DNA of 64,000 nucleotides from Callaeas wilsoni (taxonomy: Eukaryota > Chordata > Aves > Passeriformes > Callaeidae). A model generated the notes under the pieces. It was given only the letters and a program-made list of their open reading frames with translations. It did no database searches and had not been told where the DNA came from. The number at the start of each line of letters is the position of its first letter. The stretch's first letter is position 1. The stretch covers positions 1 through 64,000 of the forward strand of contig VWPU01003192.1 in assembly GCA_013398955.1 (NCBI GenBank), written 5' to 3'. A program made the translations under genes and the position numbers. Below, piece after piece: positions 26,331-39,728 of this stretch.

Positions 26331-27869
26331 TGGGGGGAAAGAAAAAGACCTCATAGTTCAAGAATGAGGGGATGGGGTTTTTTCCTCCAGAACATATGAA
26401 TTCAGTTTCGGAGAGAAATTAATCGCAGACTGTAAGCACATGATGAAACATATGAAAAGTCAGAACAAAGGCCCTCTTAAATGATAATCAGTCATTCTGT
26501 AAACCGATGACTGTAGCAAAATGTTGTTGTTGTAAAACAGTTGTCTGACATATGCTTGTAAACCTGCCAAAAAGGATATTCCACCTAAACAAAACAGAAA
26601 AAAGAGGGGTTCCATTCAATATACTCCTGATTTTTCATAACTTTTGTTTAGTTCATGCAAATACCTAGACAGTACCGTTAAAGTAAACAAGAGCACCACT
26701 AAAGTCCCTCTGTTTAAACAGAAATTGTTATACCACTGACACCACTGGTCACAGAGGCCACTGCAAACCCTTTCAATTTGTAGCTTGGCACAGCAAAGGA
26801 GGGAGCAGCGCAGCTACAAGCCCTCAAATGGGGATCCTGATGAGGGGTTCCCCCTCCTCGGGCACTGCTGCTTAAGTTGGGCTCATTAGCCATGATTTGC
26901 AGGGCTGCAAAAGTGTCTGGTTAACTCAGCGCTAGTGGAGTCCCAGAGCCTGACTGTGAGTGTGGAAGCTATGGGAAAGGAACTGAAAGGTCACTCACTA
27001 CACGGTGGGAGGGACCTGGCAGCAACAGGAATGGAATCAGCCCAGGCAGCCCTTCAGCTCAGGAAAGACAAGTGTTGAGTAGGTACTTTGCAAGCACCAG
27101 TGAAGTTACTAAGAAAAATTAAATTATTCAGGTGTAAACTTAAGGTATGCTTATAGCTATGCAAGTGGAATAGGAGTTGGCAAGCTGGGACTTCCAGAAC
27201 GTTACAGGGAAAAAAAAATGAAAACCAAACCCTAGAAATTATTTTTAAAATAAAATTAAAGCTAATCCATCATAAGATATAGGATTGCTTTCAATACTAT
27301 GACCTCATATGAATCCAAATGCTCTTGTTCCATCTATATGTATATCAAATTTACATATTGAATGGCATTTTGGAAAGTGAAATAAAGAGGTTAATATGGG
27401 GTTAAATACAATAGAATTATTAAGTCTTTATTATTTTTCCATTCTTTGTAGAGGAAATACAAAACAAACTGTTCTCACTAGCAATCATTCTTCAAAGTCA
27501 AAGAGGAAAGAATATATTCTGTTAGGTATATAGTGTAATTGGTTGGTATCATTTCATTTAATCAAACCAATGTCCATGAGCATTAGTAGGTAAGAGGAGA
27601 AAGAGAATGAGAACCTTTGAACACATTCAAAATACTATGTTTTATGTGAAGTTCACTATCTTACATTGGGATCCTTGTATAAAACAACAAAGATACATAA
27701 TTTAAGGTCAATCATCAAAAATGTTACATGGCAGAGATAGGATGAAATGGGGATCCAGTAACTTTTGAAAACTGTTTTAAGAATTTATCGAAAGCTATTT
27801 AAAAGAGCTCTCTGTTAGGGGGATAACATCTCAAAATACTTGGACTATATTGAAGCAAAACAATTCAAC
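26331..27869. other. Non-coding stretch
   Basis: Contains a moderately G+C-rich segment at 26740-27060 with few CpGs and no coding signal, then AT-rich sequence. Part of 27720-27869 may be an unrecognisable upstream part of the LINE fossil that follows. Confidence 0.45.
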
Positions 27870-28040
27870 CTTAACTAACTTGTCAGAATTCTTTGAAGAT
27901 ATTACTGCCATGATAGATAAAGGGAATTCTAATTTAATTAGGTTTTCAGAGGATACTTAGCATTGCTCCACATCAAAGATTACAGGATAAAAGGTATAGA
28001 ACAAAGACTAAGAGCCAGAGTGGAATAAAAATTGTGTCCT
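27870..28040 (+). mobile_element. Ancient CR1/L3-like LINE RT fragment
   Basis: Translation gives LTNLSEFFEDITAMIDKGNS, then a decayed form of the family's 'DFQKAFDKVPHQ' (FSEDT, stop, HCSTSK), then EPEWNKNCV near the family's 'RKQRVGINGV'. This is the RT palm region of the CR1 clade, heavily mutated. It is the downstream neighbour in RT order of the piece seen at 1968-2310, but from a separate insertion. Confidence 0.55.
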
Positions 28041-31000
28041 AAAGAACAAAAAAGAATGATGTATAGCTATTTTTAGGAAAGAAAAGAGATTATTACATAT
28101 GGCAGGGTTAGTTGAAGTATAAGCTTTAAACATTCTGAAATTTTGGGGCACGTGTAGTTTGAATGGGATTTTTATAAATCAATGGGCACAGTTTCTGAAG
28201 GAGTATATCTACTTTGTCCCTCACAACTATCACAAATTTACCTGCCTCATGCAATATGAGAGATGTTTCCAAGTTGATTAAAAACTAATGGACTAGGGGA
28301 AGTTACAGATTTCTTCCAATATTCCCTTGTCCTGACAACGATTAAATGGGAAAAGAAAGACTGATGCGACATCTCGATGCCAAACTAGTCAAAAAGCATG
28401 GCCACAGTAACTGTGGTTATCTAAGAGTTTATGAGAGCAGTTTTCAGGCTAATCTAAATTGGCACAAGAATTTTAAAACTCAGCAAAGTTGTAAAGCATA
28501 CACAGCTATCAGACGAAAGCTGTGTGCTCACTGTCTGCACTGGCCTTTAAAACCACAGGCAAAGAGATTAGAGATTCCCCAAGTTCAAAACTTAGAAGAA
28601 AGTGGGAAATGTTGCCATCACAACTACTTTATGCCAAGACTTTACGTACTGGTAATGGAAAAACTGCTGGAAATTAAAGACAAGTTCGGAGTGAGTTAGA
28701 GGAACAGACTGAAAAACGAAGGGAAGTGAGTTTCAGATAAACAAGGGCAGAAAGAAAATACTGGGCATACTGAGTCGGACAGGCTTTTCCTGTCCTTGTG
28801 CTGAACATTTCTTACGCTGCCTTCTCTGTTTTCTAGTTGCACAGTTCAGGTGAAAGGGCATGCTTTGCTCTTGTGGAGTTTTTTTTCATAAATAACTCTT
28901 ACTACTCTAGCCCTTTCCTAATAAGTATGTTAGTAGTATTGGACTAGAAAACCGTAACACAAAATTCATGATTCACAGCAGTCAGAGAGCCAAAGCTGGG
29001 GACTATACCAGTTTTGGGAACTGTGCCTCCCTCTTTGCACCTTTGTTGCACAGTGAAGCAGAACACTATAAAGCCCTTTAGGGGATTACTTGCAATTTAA
29101 AATGGCACATATGTATCATAATTACACTGTATTCCAACAGAATCAGCACACCATTTGCAGTAAGAAATCTCTTTGATCCTCTCCACAAAGGCAGGTGAGT
29201 AGGCTTCTCTGACAGAAAGTCATTTGATTGAGTGATTTGATGGATACAATCTCTCTTGGCTGGTGCAGTAATTGCAAAGGAAGAAAATCTCAGTAGCTAT
29301 TCAGAATCACAAAAATATTTTTAAAATTATGTTCCTTATCCTTAAGATAAAGAATGTAATTTTCAACTTACTTTCAGCACATAGGCTGCAATAATTTTGC
29401 AGTCTAAATGAGGATACAGTTCTCAGACCAACAGTGGGAATAGAAGTCAGGTTGATTAGTAAAAGGCAAATTATCAAAGGATCTGCAGCACCAAGGGTTG
29501 CTGCCACTGCAGAGAGAGCCCAGTGTGTGTCACAGAGCAGACCACTTTTGTTTGGTTGCCCTTCTAGCTGCTGCAACCAAAAATACGCATTTTCATCAGC
29601 TTATGAAGGAAAAGTTGGCTCCCATAGACACCCGTTACTAGAGCGCGTGCTGCAGCACAGGACATGCAGTCATGTTAAAGCCTTTTCCTCTGTTTAAGTC
29701 CACATGTTCAGTGCCCTGTATTGTTTGCTGTATACTCACTACCAACTGTAAACACTTTGATGTTCTTTGGGGGTCCCCAAACTGGCCTTTTCCTATTCGC
29801 CTGAAGAGAATCATCCTGAACGAAATTCACCACAGAGATAAAATTAAGAACCAAAACAATGCACAGAGAGAAAATTAAGAACTAAAATGACAGAAGCAAT
29901 CTGCAGCTTTGCCTATGGGGCTCAAAGAATCACTGGAGAGATGGCAGAGGGTCAAGGAGCTAGGAGGGTGGTCTAACAAAGGACCAAAACTACAGCAGAA
30001 GTTTAGGGTAAGAAAGTTTTGTGCAAATGAGCTTTTTCCTTGGCAGTGCAGAACCTCAGAGTCACAGCTCCTAGCGCTCATCCTGATGCAGCCTTTACAA
30101 TCTGGAGCAGTTGCTTTGATCCACCATTTGTGCTAACATTGTTTGCAATGGCATAAATAAGGAGTACTTCTATTTTGGTCAGAGAAGTTTAGCCCAGAAT
30201 AAAACTGCAGTGACATCAATATGAGACCACAAGGATCACAGTCGGCCAGTTTATGGAATAGTTATGATCCCACATAGACAATGTTTCCCGGGAACAGGAG
30301 TTTTCTATAATTCAGTACTAAACTTTTAAATCCTCAGAAGAGTGACAGTAAATCCATTCTATTTATTGTTAGCTCAAGGTCAGCTTTGCTGAGTGTTTAT
30401 CCTCTAGAATATTCTCACAGACCAGGTTGGGCAAAACAGCTGGTAAATATACCAGAAAAACATCATGTGCACCTTCAGTTTCTGAAAACACACAGTTTCA
30501 TGGTTGTATTTGCAACAGCCCCAGCATGATGCAGCTTTTCTGACTTTCTCTTTCTATCCATCTACCATCAATGAAGCGCCTAAGATTAAGCTGATGGCTC
30601 TGCTGGTGGTTTTCTCTGGAAGAGGAACAACTGTTTGCCATAGACTGACATCAAGGCATGAGGGATTCCCAAGCAGACAGGTTCCAGGCTGCCTAAATGG
30701 GCAACACAAGGCCCGGGTGGACACCAGAGCTCAGGTCCAGCACAGGTTTCAGCAGTCAGGTGAACACCAAAAGCTTTGCATTGCACCAAGATCTGCTAAC
30801 ACAGAGGGCATCCAGGAAACCATTGCTGACATAAATGCAGATTTGGGAATTTTTCATTAGCAGGATGGTGATTGCAAGTATTAGGGCTGTATTGCTAATG
30901 ATAATAGCGGGAGGAAGTCACTGTAATGTGTTATAAACAAGTCTTCATATTGCAGCAATTCTCCCATGAACTGAAACTCTTTTTAAGGAACATTATTGTT

Positions 31001-32379
31001 CCATATCATTCCTGGTGCTTTCTAAAAGTGTTCAGAGGAAACAACTGGCTTTCTGAGTGCCAGATCCCAGGGTATAGAAACAATGGGGAGCCATATTAAA
31101 ATAAAAATTTAAAATAAAAAAAGAAGTAACACTTTTCAGGCAGCCTTCTGACTTGCTACAAAAACCCCTTCAACCCTCCTCATGTTCCTTGCTAGGGACT
31201 GGGATTTGTAATAACACCAATAAAGTCAGAGGTTTTAAGACATAAGTTCTTTGCTGTTTTCAAACAAAATACTCACTGTATTCAGATCAGCCTTCTCATT
31301 TAGTTTTCTGCACTCTCTCCTCCTTGTTTCAAGCACATTTCTAGGTAGAGCCCTTTCCTGACCTTTCAGGTTATTCCTAGATTTTTCTTTCAAGGAGTGG
31401 GTGGCATTTCAGTAGGCTGGGCTCACTTACCCAGTCACAACAAAGGAAAATAAAAATAACCAGCAGAAAAACTGAAGTTGCTGGAATGTGTAATACTCAG
31501 CATTAAAGTGGCACAAAGTGCCTGACTATTTATAGCTCTTGTTTTGAGAAAGCATGAGACACACTTCGGGCACAAGATACAATGGATCACCCAGGAAAAC
31601 ATGTGGCCTTGCATTCTGCATGTGAAAGACTTTTTGTTTGTTGCAATACCAGTAATTTCCCAGGAAAATGAGGTTTATTCAGCATTTTGTTTATCTCTTT
31701 TATGCAAGCAAATGCCAGATTTGACGTGCCAGTTTGGTTGCTGAGTAAAGACTTGGATGACTAAATAAAACTCTGTGTTTGCTGTAATTCAGATTTATCC
31801 ACATATCTTCATTATTGCTGAGACATGCATGCTTAGCATGATCATATAAGAAATGTGCTTTCGTGTATTAAAAGACCTGTAGTATCTCATTCATCAAATG
31901 ATAAGTCTTTGAGGAGGACAAAACACTCCCAATTTACCAGTATTTTTTTGTGTTCTTCGTTGTCCTTATTTGAATCACATTGAACTATATTTAATAAATT
32001 ATGAGTTTCTCTCTTTCTTTCAAAGTTTCACCTGATTTTTTGTTTTGTTTTCTAGTTCAGTAGAAGGTAGGAAAGAATGAAATGTCAGAGAGCAAAACAA
32101 CCAGAGAGAAATTACAAAACTGCTGTTAGCAAGAAATAGAAGAAAGCTACACTGCACATAACATGCAGAAGACATAAACAAAAAGACAGCACTCTTAGTA
32201 GCAGCCCAAAGATTTTTGATGCTGTGTTTAAAAGTAAGCCAAGCCTTACTGTGCACCATATGGACTGACAGCAGACGAGTAAATCGCAAGAGTACTTTAA
32301 ACAATAAGAAAATAAGAGTTAATAAAAACTCATTCTGTGAACTGAGGACCACAAGAAACTCCCTGTAAGGTCAGAAGGT
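28041..32379. other. Non-coding stretch
   Basis: Unique AT-rich DNA. Open frames of 117 codons (28346-28699) and 118 codons (30504-30860) on the plus strand show no motif, splice context or codon pattern I can defend. The block cactgggcatactgagtcgg near 28755-28780 faintly resembles the start of the repeat at 32.38 kb. Confidence 0.45.
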
Positions 32380-32455
32380 CAGTTCTGTGGTCCATCGAGC
32401 TCAATCCTCTGTCTCCAACAGCAGCAGGAGATGCTGGTTAGGAAGAGCACATGAG
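32380..32455 (+). repeat. Ancient sauropsid interspersed repeat (probable)
   Basis: ggtcagttctgtggtccatc followed by gagctcaatcctctgtctcc and aacagcagcaggagatgct resembles the widespread reptile/bird element whose consensus reads roughly 'aaggtccatctagcccagtatcctgtctccaacagtggccag'. The family name is not certain to me. Confidence 0.45.
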
Positions 32456-33861
32456 CTGAGCCATTCTCTGCAAGCTCTTCTCGTACTTCACAATACCCCC
32501 AGTTCCTGGAGCACAGGCCAGGAGGGCACATTTCTGTCTATTCCCTTCAGCATGTCTCCATGTGGTACTCACTTTGGAAAAAGAGCTACAGACTGTCCAT
32601 GCTTTTTGAGTCTGAAACCTGTAATCATGACAACAAAGGCAGGATCAAAAGTGGGGGAAAGGTGCAGTAGAAAAATGAAAGGGAAAAGATTCTGAAGATT
32701 CTGAAGTCATTCAGCAGAGCACAGCTACTGAAAAAAAAAAAATTCTGAACTGAAGCCAAACAATAAATGCAGTCCTGTGGATCCATTAAGGTATTAAGGT
32801 ACATTAATGCTGCCACTTTCCCATCTGTTCCCTGAAGTTCCAAACCAAAAACAAGTCATCTGCGGTCTTGGCTCCCTTATTGTGTGAAACATTCATCTAT
32901 TAAATTAATCTGGAGAAAATGTATCTATTTCATCCCTGGTGGGACTTTGTTTTGTTTTAATAGGGTTGCATACCAGAGATTGTAGCCCATTGAGGCCACA
33001 GATAAAAAACATGTGAATAAAAAAAACAACAAATGAAACAAATAAATAATGGCTACAGACTATTTTTTTCCTCTAGCAGAAATGCCTTTGGAACAGTTGC
33101 AACTTTTTTCTGTTGTGTTGAGAAGGCTAGCCATTTACACTAACAAAATTGGCACAATAAGCCTAGGAATCCTTATTTTTCCATGAACAATGTACAATGA
33201 CAAAATTTATTGGGAAATTGCCATGTCCTTAAACTCTGATATATCTTTCAACTATGAAACAAAATTCCTTGTGCCAGTATCACAGAGGGAAAAGATCATA
33301 CTTGACCTTGTTAAGTGAAAAAATCTAAAATGTTCTTTGCAATCTCCTGAGGCAGTAATTCCTGGATCCTTTGTATTGCAAAATTCCCTTCTGTCCCCCC
33401 ACAATTATGACAGCTCATTTAGCTCACTAAGGTGATGCAAACACTCCCTTGCAGCAGTGACAAAATTTATTTCTAGAGCTTCTAAAACGTATTTAAGTTC
33501 ATAGTGTTCAATACATAAAAGTACCCTAGAAATCTGACTGTTGATGTGTTTAGCAAAGTTGTGTTCATTTACATGCTTCCACTTAGGGCTAATCTGTATG
33601 ATTTAATAACCATTAGGTGGAAAGTCCTCTAGTCTCCCTAGATACTCCAGCAAAATTGGCACACATCCCCTGCAGAGAATAAATCTCTAACTAGCCACTT
33701 CCAGGGAAGATGTGCCATTTCTGTAGCTCACATGGTATGCTCTCCCTATCTTCTGTTGTGGTTCTCTTTCTGTGGCTGATTAAATGCATTATTTTTTTAC
33801 CCATTCCTTTACAAAAGCACTTCCCAAACTGTTGATCAATTAAGCTGTAACCTCACATGTG
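32456..33861. other. Non-coding stretch, nothing assigned
   Basis: AT-rich unique sequence, with a poly-A run near 32730-32741. No gene or repeat family recognised. Confidence 0.5.
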
Positions 33862-33925
33862 ATTAGGGCACAGGACTGTGAGTCAGGCAGTTCCCTCTAT
33901 AGTTATGTCTGGCATCCAGCATTTT
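33862..33925 (+). mobile_element. Possible MIR 5' core remnant
   Basis: The sequence tgattagggcacaggactgtgagtcaggcag resembles the MIR start 'agggcactggactgggagtcagga'. It is short and could be chance. Confidence 0.35.
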
Positions 33926-33944
33926 CCTGCAAAAGACCGGAACA

Positions 33945-34259
33945 GCATCACAGACTGAATTAGGCTGGAAAAGACCTCTGAGATCATTGAGTCCAACCTG
34001 TGACGGAGCACCACCGTGTCAACTGGACCATGGCACTGAGTGCAGTCTTTTCTTAAACACCTCTGTGGACAGTGACCCCGTCACCTCCCTGGGCAGCCCA
34101 TTCCAAAGTCTAATCATCCTTTCTGTGAAGAATTTCTTCCTAATGTCAAACCTAAACCTCCCCTAGCACAGCTCAGGACTACGCCCTCTTGTCCCATCCC
34201 TAGTCTCCTGGTAAAAGAACCTGATCCCCACTTGGCTACAACCTACTTTCAGATAGTTG
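33945..34259 (-). mobile_element. CR1 LINE 3' end (part 1 of a disrupted copy)
   Basis: Minus-strand CR1 3' UTR: catcacagactgaattaggc, then ggaaaagacctctgagatca, then the conserved block with cccattccaaagtctaatca and gaagaatttcttcctaatgt, then cttggctacaacctactttcag. It stops abruptly after agatagttgt, where CR1 consensus would continue with 'agagagcgatgaggtctccc'. The break coincides with the start of a probable LTR segment. Confidence 0.93.
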
Positions 34260-34493
34260 TGTCGCGAATGAGTGTTTTAAGATCACTTAAAGAATGACTG
34301 GAAAAGTTAGCAAAAAAAACCAAGTTTAATATAAAAGCAACAGCACAACAAAGTTTGTTGGTGAGGTTCACTCTACCACTTACTCTACTATGCTCTTTAT
34401 AGGGCTATGAGAGAGTGGACTTTAGTCATAATAATGTTTCATCCTGGCCACACTTCAGGTTGGAAAGCTTCTCTGGAAGTTTGAAAACTCTTT
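34260..34493 (-). mobile_element. Probable LTR fragment (endogenous retrovirus) inserted in CR1
   Basis: This 234-bp block is not CR1. Read on the minus strand it has an LTR-like order: a TATA-like box (ccctataaagagc, plus-strand 34397-34409), then about 70 bp further an AT-rich stretch with attaaac that could be a polyadenylation signal, then an end in cgcgaca, consistent with the CA terminus of a U5 region. The left plus-strand end starts TGTCGCG, abutting CR1 at 34259. The other boundary, near 34490, is unclear and no matching second LTR or internal region is present, so it is a solo or truncated piece. The family is not identified. Confidence 0.45.
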
Positions 34494-35110
34494 CCAGGCC
34501 TTCTTGTGGATGGGCATCATACTGGCCAACTTTCAGTCATCCAGGACCTCCCAATTTAGCCAGGACTGATGATAAATCAGGGAAAGCAGTTTACTGAGCT
34601 CTTCCACCACCCTAGGATGAATCCCACCTGATCCCATAGACCTGTGAGCATCTAGGTGGCACAGCAGGTCACTGACTACCTACTCCTGGATTCAGGGGGT
34701 CCGTTCTGCTCCCCATCCCTGCCTACCAGCTCAGGAGGCCAGTTGCCCTGAGAATAACCAGTCTTACTGTAGAAGAGTGAGGCAAAGAAGGCATTAAGTA
34801 CCTCAGTCTTTTCCTCATCTGTGGTAACTATATTCCCCCCACATCCAATAGAGAATGGAGATTTTTGTTGCACTTCCTTTTTGTTATTAATGTATTTATA
34901 AAAACACTATTATCCTTTACAGAAGTGGTCAGATTCAATTCCAACTGAGATTTTGCCTCTAATTTTCTTTCTGCATGTCCTAGTGACATCCTTAAACATT
35001 TCCTGAGTCGCCTGCCCCTTTTTCCAAACGTGATACACCCTCCTTTTTTTCCGTGAGTTCCTGTGAAAAGCTCCCTGCTCCACCAGGCCAGTCTTCTTGC
35101 CTGCCAGCTA
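34494..35110 (-). mobile_element. CR1 LINE ORF2 fragment (part 2: RT start and linker)
   Basis: The minus-strand translation gives the linker with TTDEEKTEVLNAFFASLFYSK (34873-34676, with part of the preceding block). The DNA at 34500-34650 matches the start of the RT (family 'VLKELAEVLAKPLSIIYQQSWLTGEVPDDWKLANVMPI' region). Towards 35110 it runs into the linker upstream of the RT. The sense 5' end is truncated at about 35110. Between this part and the 3' tail at 34259, most of the RT palm and the ORF2 C-terminus, roughly 0.9-1 kb, are absent. Confidence 0.88.
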
Positions 35111-38100
35111 ATGTTTCAATGTCTCTATTCCTAAAACACAGTGTTCATACAGGGGTTTATGAAACATGCCTTTCCCACAAGTGTCTTTAAGTTGGTAATG
35201 CTATAAAGTGAATGCATACCTCTGATAATATGATTTCAAAATGAAAATATACTTATATTAATAATGGTGCCATACAGTGCTTTTCTGTTGCATAAAAATT
35301 TATTTAGATATATTCAGTCTATTTTAAAATATTCTCTTCCTACTGTTCATAAATTATATGATTAGGATTTAAATTTGTAATAAAATTTCATGTAAATTAT
35401 AGCATTAAATTCACTTAGAGAGATTTTAATTGAGTTTATTTGTGCTTCCTCTTACTGAAAATCTTCAGAGCTGCTGTAAATCAAGAGACATCAATTTACT
35501 TTTGCAGCAGATCTAAATTTGAAGTTACTAACTTATAAAAACATCTCTATTAAAACAGCAAAGTCCCTTTTGAATCTAACTCACTTCATTCTGCAATGAC
35601 TTTCCTAACACAGGTATTGCAGGGAACTTCTGAGATATCACGCCTGCATGACCAATATGAGAATAAGATTTCCTCTGACAACCTTAATAACTGTTTCTGT
35701 GGTGACATGGCAGTACTATGAAGAAATTAGCAGATAAGAAGAGTACTTTCTTCACTTTTGCATAGCAAAGGCAAAAGTAAATTTAGTAACTTCAGGAATT
35801 CAAGTCATCCAGCCACAGAATGTGAAAGCAGGATGAAGATGTACTATGCTTTCTTGAAATACACCCCTCTTCTCTAGACGGGAAGGAGAATTTGAGGTTT
35901 CACCCCTTGGATGCAGATGTGGCAAATCCAGTTAACAGTGCTATTAGACTCTGTAATTTTAAAAAGCACAGCTCTTGATTTTAAAAAGGAGTGGAATGCA
36001 ATCAAAATAAGGTATTTTGACATGTCTAGTTATGTGCCTGATGAACATTAGTGGTTCCTGTTAACACCCTTCTACCTCGCTTCATCAAGTTTTACACATA
36101 TCTCTCAGAACATAGCTCAAAGAATGGTTTAATTAACAGACAAGTCCTCTGGTGAATATCTAGCTCACTACAGCTTTCAAATACACCAGCAGAGCTGTGA
36201 TCTGCTGCTACTGCCTGGAAGACAGGCTCAGTTATGAAATGGCAAAATGGAAGAAATCACTGGCATGGTTATGGGGAAACACCCACTGTACCTTACATAA
36301 AGTCATCCCTAGAAAATGTTGTTGTTTCAAGGTTAAAAATGTAACAAAAATGCTGAATGTGAAGTCATTTATGACTGTAAAAAGAAAGGGGCAACAGTCG
36401 TTTTCTTGTGTTTGGATATACTACCAAAGTGCTGCTGTAAGGGCAAAGGTAGAGTCACGAATTATTACTAACTTCAGAAACTGCATTTGCTGTTCACAGC
36501 CTATAAAAAAAGGAATACCTTTCTCAAATGTTAAAACACTGGTTAAAGGTGGAGGGTGGGGAGGTGTAATGTGGGTATATACATGTATCCTAAACAAATA
36601 CATATACATACAGCTGCTTAGGAGTTTGACTGGCCCCTGGAAAACAGTACTTTTTAAAAGAATAAAGTTATAAATGTCTGGTTGGCTTTTTATACAAAAA
36701 CCTATCTTCCTATTTCATTTTTCACTACTACCCTATTTGTACAATGTGGAATATATAAATATTTATAAATATGAATATGAGGACTCAATTTCCCTGTACC
36801 AAATTCAAATACCTAACCCAATTCTGCTGTTTCAGAGGTATCAGGACATAGACACATGTACTGAAAATGCTCATTGCTGTCTATCCTCAATGATTTTTCC
36901 CCTTCCATGCTGCAGAAGCCAATTCCCCTTTTCAGCTTGTGCTTAGAGGAACATTTCAAAGAAACAACCAGCCTCTCCCACTGCTGCTTTTCTTAACTTA
37001 ACCACATTACCACTCCTCCATGTAATTTTAACTTACTGCCTCAGAACAAAAAAAAACAGACCACAGCGTTCAGCCGTGGATGTCAGCTGTCCCAGATGAA
37101 GTGGTTAGATCAACATGTCATAAAGGAGCATAAACCTCATGGATGAATGAAAGGATATGAGCTTTTTCTCAATGTAAACCTCCAGAAAGCCCTATTGTAG
37201 CAGACAGATTAAGGAAGTTTCCTTTTCTGTACATAATTAGCATGGGAATAATATATGGATAGTTTCATCTGGGCTAAGGAGAAACAATTTTAGAACTCCC
37301 AGAAAATAAATGAGGCTCATTGCTAAGCAAGAAGCTACACAAAGTTGCCTAAAGAATTCTTTTCTATGCTTTACTATCTTTTTTAGGATGAAAGAATCCA
37401 TAGTAAATCAGTTTAAAAAAGACCATGTTAAACTTCACCAAAATGTGATGTGTACTTAAATTGAGCCTGGAACTGAAAAATGTGAGGCTATATTTAACAA
37501 AGATGAATGTTTTGTTTCATACTTGAATTACAAACCTTTGCAAAACCACCAGTTGCCACAATACCTGATTTCTATTCTCTTTGCTTAAATAGCCTTGCTA
37601 ATTAACCTGTTTTTAAAGGACAAGCAACAGTTTTCTCTATGTTGTTTCTGTTCTCAGTTTGAAAAGACAAAGCAGAATAACAAAGATTTTTCTAGATTTT
37701 TTTTTATTTTTTGAGTTATGACTTTTTCAGTGTTATAAAAGCAGTGGGTCTAACCCATGCCCTCACACTTCCAGCTGCCCACATCAAGGCACACAAACAC
37801 GTCTCTTTTATAGTACAAAAAAAGAACTCTAATCCTTCCAGCATCACCGGAATATAAAGTTCAGAGGCTAAACCAAGATTAAAAACTATCCTTCATGATA
37901 TATAAAATTATCTGAAAGGAAAAAGACCTCAAGCCACACTGAAAATTCTTCTGACACAAAGTCAGCCCCTTCTCAGACACTTTTTTCATGTGAATTGGTA
38001 CTGAGCAGTAGAAGATGCACACACCACTGTCCTTGGCTTTTATGCAGTGTTGTGTCACTCCTCGTTGTCACCCTGTCCAGGTGCTTTTAGCTGACATTAA

Positions 38101-39642
38101 CTCTTTGGTGTGATGGGGCTTTCTGCTCCTCACCCACCCAAAAGTCTTTCCATCCAAATGACAAATTAGAGAGAAGTAAGACACACCTATTTTTTTCCCC
38201 AAAAAAGATGAAGAAATATAGTGGTTCTGGTTTTGGTTACTTTCACACAGACAGATACAAAATTTATTGCAAGAGGGATGAGGAAATTTAGACACAGTGC
38301 TAGCATGACATTTTTCTATGTATTACTCCACTCATTTTCCCTTGATTTAATCAGTGAAAAATGCTGTGCTTTACACAGCTTCCTTATAAAACTTAATCTA
38401 ACCCAAGCTGAAATTAAACTGGTCCAAAATTAACTTCAGAGTTTTGCTAATTTTGTCTAGCTTTGTCCTGGGTAATTTAAGCTGGAAACGAGTAATGAAA
38501 TTCAATACTCAGATTTTTGTGTGATTTGTAATTCAAAGGGCAATCTTCCACTTTCCAGGGCTCTGTGGGTCTACTCTTACAATATAATGGCGAACGCTCC
38601 CACCATGTCGGGACAAGAACCCTTAGCTGATAAATTCCATTCTGTTAAGTAACAACACCCCCTTGAACTTGACCAGAAAAGGCTGCTTAAAATCTGTTCG
38701 AAAATATTATAGTTCCTTCCCAAGCAATAGACATTAAATGTGCTGTGCAAAGGTTGCCCAACATCTTGCTGCCAAAATGATTATTAATTCAATGTAAATA
38801 CAAAATCGGTATTAGTAACAAGGACAGTTTCTTTTTCATTTCAGTATACTTGAACTAGTGACTTTCTGTGTGTTTATATTTCTTGTATATGGCTCTCACA
38901 GATATTCTTCAACAGATGAGCTGAAGGCTTGATCATACAAGTATACGGCCACTAACATTTCTGAAGCAACAGGTTAGTAAAGATTTCTCACTCCTAGTTC
39001 TCCAAGTTCAGGCCCACTAATCCTTATGCAATTATTTTTTATTAATTGTTGTGCCAAATGTGTGAAAGTGCAAAGCACTCCCCTTGACACAAGCAGAACA
39101 TAAAATTTGAAACCACAAGCTCCTTGCCTATGAAACCCAAGGCAGCTGCTCATGGGATCATGGGCCACAGACTCCCCACAGACTCTTCTCTTGCTGCACC
39201 TTCACTTTACTGCTTGTCACCAAAAGCATCCTCACAGTATTTTTTTCTCACTAAAATGGCATTTCCGTAGTATTTGAAAGGTCTAGGAAGCTATTAGCTA
39301 TCTGAAAAAACAATTAGAACTGGCACAGTCCTGAGTACTTCACAATCTCGTATTCAAGGCAATCGTGTAGAAACAGAAACATATTGAATTAAAATACTTT
39401 TATACTTGCTTCTTTATAAACCAGGAGAATAATTTCTCCATTGGGAACAGAATTACACAGATAGAACTGAAGGAGGAGTCCAGCTCATGTTGTCTTGTAC
39501 ACTTTTCCTATGGCTGTATCACTAGCCCAGTTAAAACTCCGTTTAAAGGCTGATGTGTATGTCTAGTTGATTTAGCATATTTTTGGGGTTTCGATAATAT
39601 GCAGATGTCTAACCCCAAGAGCCATTAGGCATATAAACATTT

Positions 39643-39728
39643 TTAGCTCTTGGTTTGATATATGTCTTTTGGCTGATTAGTTTTCAAAATATCTATTTGT
39701 ACTTGTGCCAAATAGTCTGCCATTTCCA
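39643..39728. repeat. Diverged 86-bp direct repeat, copy A
   Basis: Shares with 40251-40338 the core gtttgatatatg..ttttgg.tgatta..ttcaaaatatctatttg.a.ttgtgccaaata, with about seven mismatches in 58 compared positions by eye. The same orientation and a spacing of 608 bp suggest an old local duplication or two copies of an unknown short repeat. Confidence 0.8.

Noticed and set aside
28346..28699. 117-codon frame with Cys/His pairs (CAHCLHW, CCHHN)
   Set aside because: The spacing does not fit a zinc-finger consensus and the frame has no supporting context.
36197..36673. 158-codon plus-strand open frame
   Set aside because: It is one of the longest frames in the window, but it has no domain, ordinary AT-rich composition and no promoter or splice context. 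Such lengths are expected by chance in 64 kb.
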